Assembly (NCBI GenBank): GCA_963565915.1
Contig: OY751488.1
Location: forward strand, 3,410,001-3,474,000
Source: Entoloma clypeatum
Lineage: Eukaryota > Basidiomycota > Agaricomycetes > Agaricales > Entolomataceae
Direction of reading: 5' to 3'
Length of the DNA stretch: 64,000 nucleotides
The notes beneath the pieces were generated by a model. The model searched no databases and had not been told where the DNA came from. It worked only from the letters and a program-made list of their open reading frames with translations. This document shows, piece after piece, positions 31,183 to 42,860 of the stretch. Each line of letters starts with the position of its first letter. Position 1 is the stretch's first letter. A program made the position numbers and the translations under genes.

Positions 31183-32478
31183 TACACTGGCCACGGTTCG
31201 GTCCTCAAACCTCCGGACCGTGGTTCAGACCTGGACTGGACCCTAGGTCCGGGGTGCGGGTCCTTACATCTGGCGGACTCGGACCTCCTTAGAGGTCCAG
31301 GTCCAGAGGTGTGTTGGACCTGGACCGGGAGTTCGGACCTGCTGGACCCACCTCAGATTCTGATTAACTTCGGCAGCATGTTTGATGTGTCGTGTGATCT
31401 CATTTACTCAACCATTTCTTCCACATATAAATACTGTACTTTCGAGACGGAAATGAAAAGAATCCATGCATGACCTACTCAGATAAATTAGTACTTCAAC
31501 CCCTTGACACATAAAAATATAAAATCGCACCATATCCGTGGAACGCTGAGCTGTCGTCTGCCTGGGCATTCAATCTACACATAGATGGCATGAATTTGAG
31601 ATAGAAACGAAGGGAAACGAATAAGAATGCACCGAGTTGTGATTTATACATCACTTCAACCCCTTGACCCATAAAAATCGAAGATCACGCGATATCCGCG
31701 AAACACTGGGCTGTCGTCGACCCAGGCATTTAATCTAGACATAAATGGGATGGATTTGAGATAGAAATGAAGGGAAACGGATGGAAACTCACCAGGATAT
31801 GATTTATTCTTTTCCATAGCCCCTGCACCCATAACAGCCCAAAATCGCGCCACACCCCGTAAGCTCCGGGCTCTCATCTATGCAGGCTCTTGATCTACAC
31901 ATAATTGGGATATTTTTGAGATAGTAACAAAAGAAAATGAATGAGAACTCACTGGAATATGATTATCCCTCTCATCAGTCCCTTGAGCCACTGCAAGCCC
32001 GAATCATGCCGTACCCGGCTCTCATGAACCTGGTCCTTTAATCTACCAGTGTCTGATGTCAAAAAAAAAACATTGGACATGGGGTGTGGAATGAGAGAGG
32101 ATAGGTCAATGACTTTGTTGATCATGAATCATGGTTACCGAACGCGTCGACATGGTCACATGATCGGCAGACATCTGATCAACGAACAGAATTTTGGGAA
32201 GTTTGCGCTACCATCAAAGTGGAGGAAATCGCGTTTTTGTATCTGCGGCACTCATACCTAAATGGGATGGACAGCCGCAAAAACCCGCAGTAGAGGAGGG
32301 TACATGTCATACTAGCCACCGGAAGTAATGCACAGACAGGTTTTTTTCTGTACACTAGCCGTGAACTCAGCGGGTTTTGAGCTTAAAAATTAGGTCCGCT
32401 GGATGCTCGGCCTGGACCCCTAGGTGCGGGTCCAGGTCCAGTTGAAAATGCCTACCAGACCAGACCGTGGCCAGTGTA
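31183..32478. mobile_element. hAT-type non-autonomous element (1.3 kb)
   Basis: Fifteen-base inverted ends TACACTGGCCACGGT and ACCGTGGCCAGTGTA with an exact 8-bp target duplication, TCCCCTCC, at 31175-31182 and 32479-32486. Both ends have GGTCCAGG/CCTGGACC-rich subterminal regions. The interior is a four-unit 160-bp tandem repeat plus unique DNA. There is no transposase. It differs in end sequence from copies A and B, so it is a second family. Confidence 0.85.
31500..32045. repeat. Four 160-bp tandem units inside the hAT-type element
   Basis: Units start at about 31500, 31660, 31820 and 31979 with CCCCTTGACCCATAAAA-like sequence; each continues with a GCGATATCC-like block, a 'GAGATAGAAA' block and an ACTCACC block. 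Confidence 0.8.
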
Positions 32479-32486
32479 TCCCCTCC

Positions 32487-32859
32487 CCCACCATCACCCA
32501 CCACCTTCATGTTCTCCACATGTTTCCTGTTGTTCTCTGTAAGTGTGGGTGGTGAGGTACAGAAGGTGCTCACCGGTAGTTGGGCCTGCATGGCAGGCGG
32601 GTGTGTGAATGGAAAAGAGGAGGGGTCGATGAGGAAGATGGGAAGGAGGGAGTAGGCGCGCGGGAGGGAGGTGATGGAGGGAGTCAAAAGGGATGTTGGA
32701 CTTTGGCAATTGTTCGACGGTCGGCCACATGCCTGGAACTTGCCGAGCCCAGCAACAAAAATCAACCATACCATTCCAAAGCCCCAACATCCCTTTAACT
32801 CCCCATCACCTCCCTCCTGCACGTCTGCCCTCCTCCCCATCTTCCTCGTCGACCACGGC
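32487..32859. other. No gene recognised
   Basis: Purine/pyrimidine-biased DNA with partial inverted similarity between the CACCCACCACC region (32490-32560) and AGGGAGGTGATGG (32660-32690). Probably the edge of another repeat element. Confidence 0.35.
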
Positions 32860-33890
32860 CGTCTCTCATCTCGAATGGTCATCGCCCCAAATGGCTGCCT
32901 CTCATCCCCTATGGCTTCCTTGCGGGCTGCACGGCCGTCTCCCGTTCCCAATGGCCATCTCTCGTCTCCAATGGCTCCCACTCATCCCCTATGGTCTCCT
33001 CACGTGCCCAATGGTTGCCTGTTGCCCCCAATGGCCGTCTCTCGCCTCCGAGGGCTCCCTGCTGCTCCTCTCACCCCCATGGCCTCCTCTCACCCTCAAT
33101 GGCCGCCTCTCGTCCACTACGGCTTCCTCGTGTGCCCAATGGCCATCTCTGGTCTCCGATGGCCACCTCTCGCCTCCAACAGCTCCCTGCCGCCCCCAAT
33201 GGCCTCCTCTTGACTCCAACAGCCTCCTCTCGCCTCCAATGGCCGCCTCTCATCTACAATGGCTGTCTCTTGTTCCCTACGGCTTTCCTGTGTGCCCAAC
33301 AGCCATCTCTGGTCTCCAATGGCTGTCTCTCGCCTCCAATGGCCACTTCTCACCTCCAACAGCTGCCCCTCGTGCCTACAGCCGCCTCTTCTCTCCCTCA
33401 GCTCCCTCTCACCCCCAACGGTTCCCACTCATGCCCTACGGCCATCTCTCGCCTCCAACAGCCACCTCTCATCTCCGTTGGCTCCCTCTCACCTCCGACA
33501 GCCCCCACTCGTGCCCTACGGCTGTCTCTCGTCTCCCTTGGCTCCCTCTCACCTCCAATGGCTCCCCCTCATGCCTATGGCCATCTCTCATCTCCCTCGG
33601 CTCCCTCTCACCTCCAACGGCCCCCACTTGTGCCCTACGGCTGTCTCTCGTCTCCCTTGGCTCCCTCTCATCTCCCTTGGCTCCCACTCGTGCCCTACGG
33701 CCATCCCTTGCCTCCCATGGCTGCCTCTTGCCCCCAACAGCCGCCTCTCGTCTCCCTTGGCTCCCTCTCACCCCCAACGGCTCCCACTCGTGCCCTATGG
33801 CCGTCTCTTGCCTCCAACAGCCACCTCTCGTCAACGGCTGCCTCTTGTCCCCTGCAGCCATAACTCATCTCCAGTGGCACCCTCTCACCC
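32860..33890. repeat. Long minisatellite, about 20-bp unit, inverted orientation
   Basis: About 1 kb of tandem units near CTCGCCTCCAATGGCCACTT. The reverse complement matches the G-rich unit at 10675-11040 and 20640-21180. All three plus-strand frames stay open for hundreds of codons because the unit lacks stops. These are not genes. Confidence 0.85.
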
Positions 33891-35039
33891 CGTGTGGCCT
33901 TCTTGCCACCTTTTTTTTTTGCATCTTTTCATGTCGAACCACGGTTTGAATCTGAACTGAACCTCCCGATCTGCTGCCCGTCTATATGTGATGTGGGTGA
34001 ATTTGTCTCTAGCAGAACCTGGGCAAAGGGGGAGATGTGCAGACAGGGCACCAGAGGACATGACAATGCCTGGTGAGGTGTAAGTCATTCCTATCCAAAA
34101 TCTGCTGCAGTCACTGATGTACCCCCCACAGTGCTTCATTCCCAATACCTAGAGAGCCAATAAACTTATTTACATGTTCGTAATATAGAGAAACTTTATA
34201 ATAATTTTGAAATTTGCACCACATCATCATCTGGACAGTGTGTGATGTTTACAACACCACCAGCTATCCAACTGGTTCTGGACCCAGAGTATCTGTCTAG
34301 AGTACTGGGTGCTTCCTACAGGACACTACAGGACACTACAGAGTGGCCTGCCAGTCTACCAGGGGTCCTCTGTTTCAAATACCCTGTTCTACCATACTAC
34401 AGCACTACAGAGTGCTCTGTAGTACTCCCAGGGCCAATCAGGGTTTGCTGATGCAGTCTGACACAAAAATAAGTGTACAATACTTGTGGGTACTCAACAG
34501 GCATGTTTAGTCACAACTTAGACTTCCTTTCTGGGTCATTCAACACATCCAAGATATATAGCATGGGCCAAGATTTACGAAGTTCGAACCAAGTCCGAAC
34601 TTCAGGTTCTGTTGAATGAATTCCACTCCTATAGATATTTCATCTATAGCGTCATGTGCCCAATCCCATGACATACAAATAATGTACAAATAAGTAGACT
34701 AGTATATAAGACTGTACTTATTCTCTGTGCAATATAACGCTCTTACCGAGTAACCCACATCTTGCAAACACCTCACAAGGTTAGTAGTAAGGTTCCCCCT
34801 CCATTGTAGATACATGATCTGTAGTGCGTAGCATAGAGTACTACTGGACTGTGTGACGACCCATCCTCTGTGATCACCTCCAGTGTTGATGAGATCATAT
34901 GCTGTTCCAACAGGTTCAGGTTCAACCATCTCCCAGACCTGAACCTCCATACAAGGTTCGGTTCAGCTCAACGGTGGACCTGAATCCTGAACCTGAGGTC
35001 AGGTTCACGAGGTTCAGGAACTGGACTTCAGCCAGTCTA
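33891..35039. other. Repeat-derived intergenic DNA
   Basis: It contains GGTTTGAATC/GAACCTCC motifs near 33940, a CAGGGTTTGCTGATGCA MITE end near 34459 following CTACAG repeats, and at 34910-35039 a GGTTCAGG-rich subterminal block ending CCAGTCTA, similar to hAT-type right ends. No gene was seen. Confidence 0.4.
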
Positions 35040-35385
35040 CTCGTGGATGGTGCTGGAGGTGTGAAACTGACTGTATTCGCCAATAAGTGGGTTTTGAGTG
35101 CTATTCCATTGGAGGATGTAGATAAACTTCTTATCATCGTCCAGCCTCTGCCTAAGATATGGTGTTGGGTCCGCAGCCTCCCTAAGGATAAAGCCATTGA
35201 GTGCCAACCTTTGCCTTGCCACAAAGTGTCCAATCTCAAAAATGCGATCAAGGAAGGTTTGAAGGATTAATTGGGTGATATATCAGCTGTGAGTCTCGTT
35301 CTATGGAAGGCATGTATATTTGGTTGGCTTTACTTGAGTATCCTAAAATGATTCTTTTCCTAGGTCGAGATAGACAACTTCCTTA

Positions 35386-35478
35386 GAGCCCGTTCGGCTA
35401 CACCTGCGCAGCCTTGTGTCAGGGCCTTCTCACGTGTCAGGGTGCATCTGCCGCTCCGGAACCCAACGGAGTTTGAAC
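35386..35478. repeat. Harbinger left terminal inverted repeat
   Basis: 93 bp matching the complement of 38483-38575 with few mismatches. Confidence 0.88.
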
Positions 35479-35647
35479 TGCCCCGATGGGGGTTTTTTGT
35501 TTTTTGTTTTGAATTGTATTGTTATCAAAGCCACTGATGAACCATCGGGGCGATATTGATAATCAACGAAGGCTTGAACGTCTTGCTTTCCTCACTCTCA
35601 TCTGTGCAGCTTTTTGGCTCCATCACATCGTCCTCACACAGTTTGTT

Positions 35648-36880
35648 ATGGCTGAAACCCAATCCAACACCTCTCAGCCCCGTGCTCAATGGTCTCAGAC
35701 AGAGACCCTGGAGCTGGTCCGATATCTTCATAATATTCGCAGCGAGGGTCCTATATTCAAGAAAGCGGCCTTCTCCGCTGCTGCTCTGCATATCGTGAGG
35801 TTTCACGAGGCAGGCCCTATCAAAACATCGAAAATGGTCTCAAGCCGTTGGCGCACTCTTATCGCTCGATTCATTCTTGATCTTCTGATCCTTTACTAGT
35901 TGAAGCAAGCCTTCACCCAGGTTTCCAATTATCGAAACAGTTTGGGCCTCAGCTGGAACCCTGAGACTGGTGCAGATATTCAGACTCCATCAGAAGCTAC
36001 CGTCTTTCAAGCATACATCAATAGTACTTCTGTGAGTCCATATCTGTTTCAGTTTTGTGGCATTTAACTGATATCTCTCTAGGGAAAAGGCATGGCAGTT
36101 TTTCGAAATAATGGCTTCCCACTTTACGAGCTCTTATCGGAAATCATCCGGCCCGGAACAGTGGCTCGGGGGGACTTTGCTTTTCATCCAGGAACAACTT
36201 CTGCTCTGCCCCAAGAGACACATGATGAGGAAACGGATGCTCCTGGTATGGTTACTATATCCCATCAATTTTAGTCCTATTGATCTGACCTGAGCGTAGA
36301 AATCATGATAACTCCCCTTGGCATAACAACAACCCTGGCCGAACCATCATCTAATGTTACCACAACCTTCCCGATGCTCTCTACTCCTCCGAATTCACTT
36401 CTGCCAGTATCTTCTGCTGCTCCCGCACCCTCGCGTATATATGCTATGCCACCCGCACCCATGCCGGCTCCTAGTTCTTTCTGCCTGACACTGTCTGCAC
36501 CTTGATCAGGCACAGGTTCCGTTAGTAGTGGCAGCAAGCGGAAGATATCTGCCACAGGCGATTCCCATTCCAGCCAACTGTCAAAGCGCTCCAACAACTC
36601 GCAAACGACATCTTATGTTCTCCTCCATTTGGTACAGGGTACAATCAACAGTCTTGCCGATACCATGCGGAGCCATGTGATGCCCGAGGCTTTGGTAGGA
36701 GATGCAACAACCCTAGCAGAGTCGGAAATCTCTCCGGGTGACGATCTTACAGATTTTAGGCTGGTGCTGGCAGATAATCACTTCAAGGCAGGGGTATATC
36801 TTCGTATGAAGGAACGTGAGAATCACAATCGGTTTGTCGCAAAAACTCTGGCCGAGTATCGAGCCAAGCATCCCTTCTGA
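35648..36880 (+). CDS. Harbinger Myb/SANT-like accessory protein, spliced
   Basis: This protein binds transposon ends and helps bring the transposase to the nucleus in Harbinger elements. The start at 35648 gives MAETQSNTSQPRAQW. The SANT-like trihelix follows (WSQTETLELVRYLHNI; KMVSSRWRTL). Coding sense continues through LKQAFTQVSNYRN, an intron near 36033-36083 (GTGAGTCC...CTCTCTAG), GKGMAVFRNNGFPLYELL, another intron ending near 36299, a Pro/Ser/Thr-rich linker, and a helical C-terminus ending at 36880. A TGA near 36503 and the junction around 35870 may be introns or lesions. Length and order match fungal Harbinger partners. Confidence 0.7.
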
Positions 36881-37025
36881 CTGTTACGTCCTGGATTATC
36901 ATCATGCCTCATCATTGTGCTCTCATTGTTCCGTCATTGTAGCCATGTCTTCATCATTTGAAATTGTATGAATATCAGCCACAAACATTGTTGTAGTTTT
37001 GTAGCACTGATGTTTATATTTTTAT

Positions 37026-38438
37026 TCAATCCATGTCTTCGTTGTCTTCATCATTATCATTGTTATCATGATCCCTCACTGCCAACACCTGCTGATAGTC
37101 ATCCCACATTTTCTGGGCAATTGTTGACCGTCGAAGATCCGCGGGTGTGTTTGCTGTTAACATTTCCAGCTCAGCACCAGGATCTTCATCAGTGTCATCC
37201 TCGTCCTCTCCTGCTCTGCTTCTGTGATCATCAACATTAAAATCATTGGCCAGATCTCCCTCTTCCAGATTGTGGATGCGAATAAAATTGTGAAGTGCCG
37301 CGAGTGCTACAGGAAGGCAAATTTGGACCTCAAGCTTGTATTTGGATGCAAGAAGTAAGATGCAGAATCGCCGTTTAAGGACCCCAAAGATGCGCTCAAT
37401 GACGTTTTGAGCCTGTGCATGACGCAGATTGAATAACTCCTGGGGATTTTTTGGCCTTGTAGCCAGATAGAGAGAAATATACTTTTGATGTTAAAATAAT
37501 GTTACCGAAGACCTGTCCGGCCCCATTCTGCAAGGTGATACCACGTGCCACGGAATGGAACAAGAAGTTGATCGCAGTGTGGAAATCCTGCATCTGCAAG
37601 ATAATACCATCCCACTGGAATGACAAGACTTGTGTCAATTGCATTCTGATATACTCGTGCATCAGCAGCTGATCCTTCCCATCCAGCAAGAATGTAGCAG
37701 AAAAGAAAGTTGAACGTGCAACAAAAGAGGCCATTTTGAGATAGGAATCCTTTCCGATTTTGAAATGATATTTGCCGCCATGCCAGTGGTGCAATGTGAA
37801 TATGGCTACCATCAATAGCACCTAATGCATGGCAAAAGTATGGCCAGAGCTTTCTGTTACCACAAAAATAATCACCAGGTCTATCAGCTGCAGTCGGTTG
37901 TTTGACGTATGTAGCATAAAATAGTGGTGATGAAACGATATCACCCATCTTGCGAAAGTATCTGTAATCTGGTTTTATCTTTGAATACTGCATTTAAAAA
38001 AAAATCCTACCATGAAATAGTCTCATTAGACCACTGGAAACGTTCACCAACATGTCGGGTCGTAAGCCCCATTACACATGTATAAAGAAATATCGCAAGT
38101 TGTTCCTCCAATGTCACATATTTTGAGTCTGTATGTCCCATCCCTCGTAGAGTTTGTAGGAGCTCATGAAAAACATGTTTGTGCACCCCAAGCTCAGTTC
38201 GTATATGTTCGGGGTGCCCATCAAGCAGTTCCTGTACCCATGCTTGGCCAGAGAGCATTGAGTCATGATAGGGTTGTTTGATATAAAATGTGTGGATGAC
38301 CTGAAGAACCAGGGGAATGACTACACCTATCAAGAGGGAATAGATCTGAAGTATGTACTGGTGGCAGGTCCTTGAAGAAGAAGAACATGGCGGCATTTCA
38401 GAGGGCACTGCGGTGGACGCGATGCAATCTCTTATCAA
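37026..38438 (-). CDS. PIF/Harbinger DDE transposase, spliced
   Basis: The enzyme that cuts and pastes the element at TWA sites. The first exon (38438 to about 38007) holds the helical N-terminal region ending RFQWSNETISW. A short intron with a GTAGG donor follows. The second exon carries the catalytic residues in GAIDGSHIHI (first D), AGWEGSAADARV and YLADAGFP (second D). A second intron (about 37455-37503, GTAACATT...CTACAAG) leads to LRHAQAQNVIERIFG (E) and an Asp/Glu-rich tail ending ...NDNDEDNEDMD at 37026. All three acidic catalytic residues are visible and no definite stop breaks the spliced frame, so it may be functional. Confidence 0.8.
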
Positions 38439-38482
38439 TGATAATCAGTTGATTAACATAATGCATTATATAATATGTAGTT

Positions 38483-38575
38483 GTTCAAACTCTGTTGGGT
38501 TCCAGAGCGGCAGATGCACCCTGACGCGCGAGAAGACCCTGACACAAGGCTGTGCAGGTGGAGCCGAACAGGCTC
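38483..38575. repeat. Harbinger right terminal inverted repeat
   Basis: Complement of 35386-35478, ending AGCCGAACAGGCTC, then TTA. Confidence 0.88.
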
Positions 38576-40303
38576 TTACCCAACTTGAAGTTGTTTCTGT
38601 TGTCGATTTATAAGAGGGTGTCGGGGGTGTTTGCCATTTGGCTATTGCAGAAAATATTTCAACCATCTTCCCTGGACCAGTGTCGACAGCTCAGCTTAGT
38701 ATTGTGATTGATGCACCAAGAAGTGAGTTAAAATGACTTCTTCTGTACCGCTCCCGATCTTTGTTCACCCTTTCTTCATGAACACTTTCTCAGGCATTGA
38801 CGCCACGCCGCTCAATTCGTTGTCTTGAGGAGTGGTCGATATTGTAAAAACAAGGCTGGACATCTCACAGGAGAGGAAAAAAACCCACCCTGGCCCCCCT
38901 TCAACTGTAGGAAACCCCACTGAATTCCAAAAAATCCAAGAATCAAATGTGACTCATTTTGGCTGCACTTGCCCTGTCCAACGGGAGCCCCAGCTTCCTT
39001 TGGCTCTGATCCACCCAGTTTTTGGCAAATTTATTGATGATTGCAAGGTGATTCCATCGGAGGCTTGCAATTACACATTCACACAGCATTTCAGGGACCA
39101 GATGTGCAAATTTTACAAGAGCAAAGATAATCGCCGTGACAAGATATGCCAACCTCTGGCTGAATTTGGTTTGAAAGTCACACCTGCCCCTATCAGAAGC
39201 GCTCAAGAAAGGACTGATGGCCATATCATCACTGGGAGGAATCACCCAATTTACATACAGGAGCTGAAAAACAAAAGCTGCTTGGGCAAGGCTGAGCCTT
39301 CCTTCCAAGCACTGCTCTGCTTCCAGTCCTTCATCAACATGTACAAGCTCAGCAAGGACTCATCAAGCTATTACTCTTGTTTCATCATTTGCATTTCTGG
39401 TACACTTTTGTCTCTCCTGTCGTGAAAGATCACCTATTTACCCAAACACTTTCCAGGTCCCCATATTGTGTTTGCGGGTGCTGCTTTAACAGACCGTGCC
39501 AACTTGGAGGTCTTTTCCTCTGTGCCAGCCAACTTTCACATAACAAATGATGAAGCATTCAATTCACTTGCTTGTCACTTAGCAGTGTTGAAGCGGGCAC
39601 TTGGGTCTCTGGAGAAATACTACAAAAGACTTGATAAAAAAACTCTCCAACCAACTGATGTTATCCAGCCCCCCTTCCCCTATCCAACCTCTTTTGATAA
39701 TTGGCACGAGAAGACTGTATTGTCCTTTACCTACAGTCACAATTTGATGGGACACCCCCTACTTTTCCAGGGGTCGATCAACAAAGGAAAGAAATTTGTG
39801 TCAAGTTTGTGCACCGTTACAGGGTCGATGTTCATCACTGGTATGCTGGAAAGGGGGTCGCGCCTGAATTGCTCAGGTTTCAGGAGCTTTCTGGGGGCTG
39901 GTATATTGTCATCATGGAACTCTTAGAGGAGCCTTGGAAACAGCTCTGGCAACTGAAGTGTTACGAGTCCTTTTCTGCATCTGTCAAGGTGCAAAAAAAA
40001 CTCTGTGACACTCTTGTCGAGATGCACCAGAACCATATGGTCCATGGCGACATTTGCAATACCGATATCATGATCAACATGAAGGACAGCCTTGCTTTTA
40101 AGGTTCTTGGTTTTGACTGGGCAGGAAAGGCAGGAGAGGTGAAGTATCCCAAGTTTGTGAACATGGATTCAGAGCTCGGACATCCTGAGGATGTGAAGGA
40201 TGGGAAGCTGATTTTACCTAGTCACGATGACATCATGATTGACAGCATTTTTGATCTTAGAGATTAGCACAAAATGGCACATGATGAGAGAACAAGAAAA
40301 ATG

Positions 40304-40576
40304 CATGCCTTTCATCTGAATGGATCCCTGTTTGGCTATTCAGATGCATTCAGAACAAGCCCAAGATCTCCCAGAACAACAAGAAACCGACCTACCAGCA
40401 TGCATATCCCTCGTGACTAATGTTGTCACACAAAATCGCATGTTGCAGGACAATGAACGGATGCATGCCTTTTGTCTGGGCAGATCCATGGTTGGCTAAT
40501 AAGATGCATTCAGAAGGAGCTCACAATCGCCCAGAATGGTGAGGAACTCACCGACCAGCATGTATATCCCTCGTGC
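40304..40576. repeat. Two tandem units of about 158 bp
   Basis: ATGCATGCCTTT...CATATCCCTCGTG at 40304-40418 is repeated at 40462-40576. The sequence directly follows the Crinkler-kinase stop. Confidence 0.7.
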
Positions 40577-40656
40577 ATCAGCAAACCATGGGTGGACTAT
40601 GCAGCCCTGTGCAGGTCCACACAGATTCTTGCAGGACTGAAGTTCCAAAGACAAGG

Positions 40657-40800
40657 TGTTGGTGAATAAAGTACAAGCTGCTGAATGCATGACTAAGAGA
40701 TGTAGCACAGCATCTTACATAATAGTATATGTGCCTTGGATCCTGACCAGTATCATCTTGTACTTGTGCATATGATATCTCTTGCAATCAATCTCTAACA
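40657..40800 (+). repeat. Candidate 5' LTR of the decayed copia element
   Basis: A stretch from TGTTGG to CTAACA (144 bp) ending exactly at the primer-binding site. The right end is well supported. The left end is only a guess from TG, as no second LTR is available. Confidence 0.4.
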
Positions 40801-40812
40801 GGTTATGGGCCC
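40801..40812 (+). other. Copia primer-binding site (half initiator-Met tRNA)
   Basis: GGTTATGGGCCC, identical to the site in the intact copia element, directly after TAACA. Confidence 0.7.
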
Positions 40813-40914
40813 CATTCCCACACATACTAGTCACATTCACCTTGTCAACACATCAGTTTTGTCTGCTCTATCCTCCGTTTTTTCACTCCACTTGTGACAT
40901 CATTTTTCAAAACT

Positions 40915-41909
40915 ATGTCTACTCCTGCTCAAAGTCCATCCCCACTTTTCTCCCCAGCCCTGGTATTAACCAAGTCTCTATGACAAATTCATTTCAAGAA
41001 TCTCGGTCCTATGGCATGTATCATGCCCTTTCAATGGTACAGACTGGAATCATTGGAGTTTGCACATGTATAGAATCTTTGGCTCTGTCGGTGCTCTACC
41101 TTACGTTGAAGGGACTTTACCTATGCCCGGCGACAACTGACCCGATGACCAGGTTACCTGACTTGAAAATGAGAGCATGATTCAGATGCTCATCATCAAT
41201 AAGACGGAGTGTTCCCAGTCTATCCATTGCTGTCATGAGAAAACATCACACAAGATGTGGCGTGCACTCAACAGTGTTTTTGACCACCAAGGGCATGGTA
41301 CTGCAATCCAAACCCACTGAAGACTCATCTCTCTGATGCGACAATGAATTCAACATTCCAAAACATCTTGATAACCTTAAAGAAATGTGGGAGCGCCTCA
41401 ATAATATGGCCAATGCCCACTTCCACATTTTGGATGTCACCTTCAAGACACATATCATCATGTCGATGCCGGAAGCATGGGACACAATCCTCGAACCTTA
41501 TGTCAGGGAGCCAGTTAATCACCAGGACGTGAAACAGATGACAAACTCACAGGAGCTAATCGGCTTCATCAAAGATAAGTTCTACTCCAATAAAGTCAAA
41601 GCCAAAAATGACCAAGCCTTCTTTTCGAGGGCTTCGGGGTCAATCTCAAAAATCGACCCAGCTCCGAAATCGATTTCTCTCACTGCCCGCATCACGAGCC
41701 CTCTCTCTCACCAACCCCAGACCAGTAAGGGAAGCCTCACGCAGGGCTTCACCTACTGTCACCACTGTCACAACCAAAATCATTCCTACAAGGAATGTTA
41801 TAACAAAGACAAAGTATGTTGTGAACATTGTGGGTTTTTGGAATTGCAACCCCGCATGTTTCCTAGGTCGCAAAATCCAAGTTTGCGGGCAAAGGGGGGA
41901 GGAAAATGA
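40915..41909 (+). pseudogene. Copia Gag remnant
   Basis: It starts near MSTPAQSPSPLF and runs through several stops. The UBN2-type core is visible as MWRALNSVFDHQGHG and WERLNNMANAHFHILD (41385 on), and the CCHC knuckle as CHHCHNQNHSYKEC near 41757-41798. The frame is open from 41385 to 41909 only. Confidence 0.7.
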
Positions 41910-42860
41910 AGGCTAAAATGGGGGAAATGACCTCCATGGCATATATCAAAGAGGTTGAGGAAATTGATGATAGCAGAGAAGTGGTAAACAAGACCACCAA
42001 TCTCATGGAAGTTGATGAGAAGTCTTGTGAGGACAAGAAGGATCTTTATGAGGAGTTCGATAATGATGGTAACCACTTCATCATGAGCAATATAAATGGT
42101 CCCTCCAAAGACCACCTTTGCCTTTGGTTTGCAGACTCTGCGACTTCGTCTCATATTGTAAATTGACGTGAGGCATTTATCAACTATATGCCAATAAAAA
42201 ATACCACCATTACGGGATTAGATGGAGCTACTACAAGACCAATTTTGGACACATAGGGTATAGTGGCTTACAGTACATGCTCAACAAGCATCTCGTTGAC
42301 AGACTAAACATTGATGCACTCCAAAAACGGACTGCATGGCATGTGCAGCTGCAAAACAAACAAAGAAAACCTTTCCAAAAAAAGCGCCATGATGCGTGAC
42401 GAGACCAGGTCAGATAACTCATATGGATATCTGGAAAAATTGCCATAACATCTATTAACAGAAATGATTACTTTTTGGGGCTAGTCGACAAAAAAATGCA
42501 TCACATAACAGTTGAAGGTCTCAAAACAAAGGATAAAACGATGCAGAAAGTCAAGGACTATCTCACCTACCTGAAGACACATGGCTACAACCCCGAGGAG
42601 ATTTGCATTGATGGGGGAGGGGAATTTAAAGACCTGGTAGCCTGATGTAAGAAGGAAGTTATAGGTGTTCAACTTACAGTGCCATACTCACCTTCGCAAA
42701 ATGGCATAGCCAAGAGGATAAATAGAACCCTTGTTGAGCTAGCCAGAGCAATGATTTACGGCTGAGGACTCAAGCCTTACCTATGGGATCTCTGCATCTC
42801 CCATGGAGCCTATATCTGGAATCGGGCATATACAAAAAGTCTTCTGGACTTGATGTACAC
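41906..42860 (+). pseudogene. Copia protease and integrase remnant
   Basis: Protease shows as WFADSATSSHIVN near 42125-42165, where the usual DSGA has become DSAT. The integrase core shows as YFLGLVDKK, CIDGGGEF near 42603-42626 (second D) and TVPYSPSQNGIAKRINRT, where the catalytic glutamate of NGxAER is now lysine. Stops occur throughout and the sequence ends within the integrase. Confidence 0.72.

Larger units (their letters stand above)
35386..38575. mobile_element. PIF/Harbinger DNA transposon, complete
   Basis: 3,190 bp with 93-bp terminal inverted repeats starting GAGCCCGTTCGGCT, flanked by a 3-bp duplication TTA (35383-35385 and 38576-38578), the TWA target of this superfamily. It carries both proteins typical of Harbinger: a Myb/SANT-like DNA-binding protein on the plus strand and a DDE transposase on the minus strand, transcribed towards each other. 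Removing the element restores continuity of the host CRN reading frame. Confidence 0.92.
35050..40267 (+). pseudogene. Crinkler N-domain plus kinase-like gene, split by Harbinger
   Basis: The first exon carries the CRN ubiquitin-like domain (WCWVR, LKNAIKEGLKD, VSLVLWK). A short intron (possibly GC-AG) and VEIDNFL follow before the Harbinger element; the right flank (QLEVVSVVDL, then IFPGPVSTAQLSIVIDAP) completes the domain in frame. The next exon (about 38840-39399) is globular. A GT..AG intron (39400-39456) follows, then PHIVFAGAA and a kinase-like domain: CVKFVHRY near 39810, MVHGDICNTDI at the catalytic loop and FDWAGKAGEVKYP at the metal loop. The loop asparagine appears replaced. A TAA in the N-domain, a frameshift near 39735 and the transposon disable it. 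The N-domain is a trafficking module; the C-domain resembles fungal CRN kinases. No joined sequence is given. Confidence 0.72.
40657..42860 (+). mobile_element. Truncated, decayed Ty1/copia element
   Basis: A 5' LTR candidate, primer-binding site, gag, protease and part of the integrase follow in order on the plus strand. Reverse transcriptase, RNase H and the 3' LTR are missing. Many stops interrupt it. The protease-integrase junction appears shortened near 42240-42290. Confidence 0.7.

Noticed and set aside
32671..33960. Several 180-418 codon plus-strand frames
   Set aside because: They are translations of the 20-bp minisatellite, whose unit lacks stop codons; all three frames stay open.
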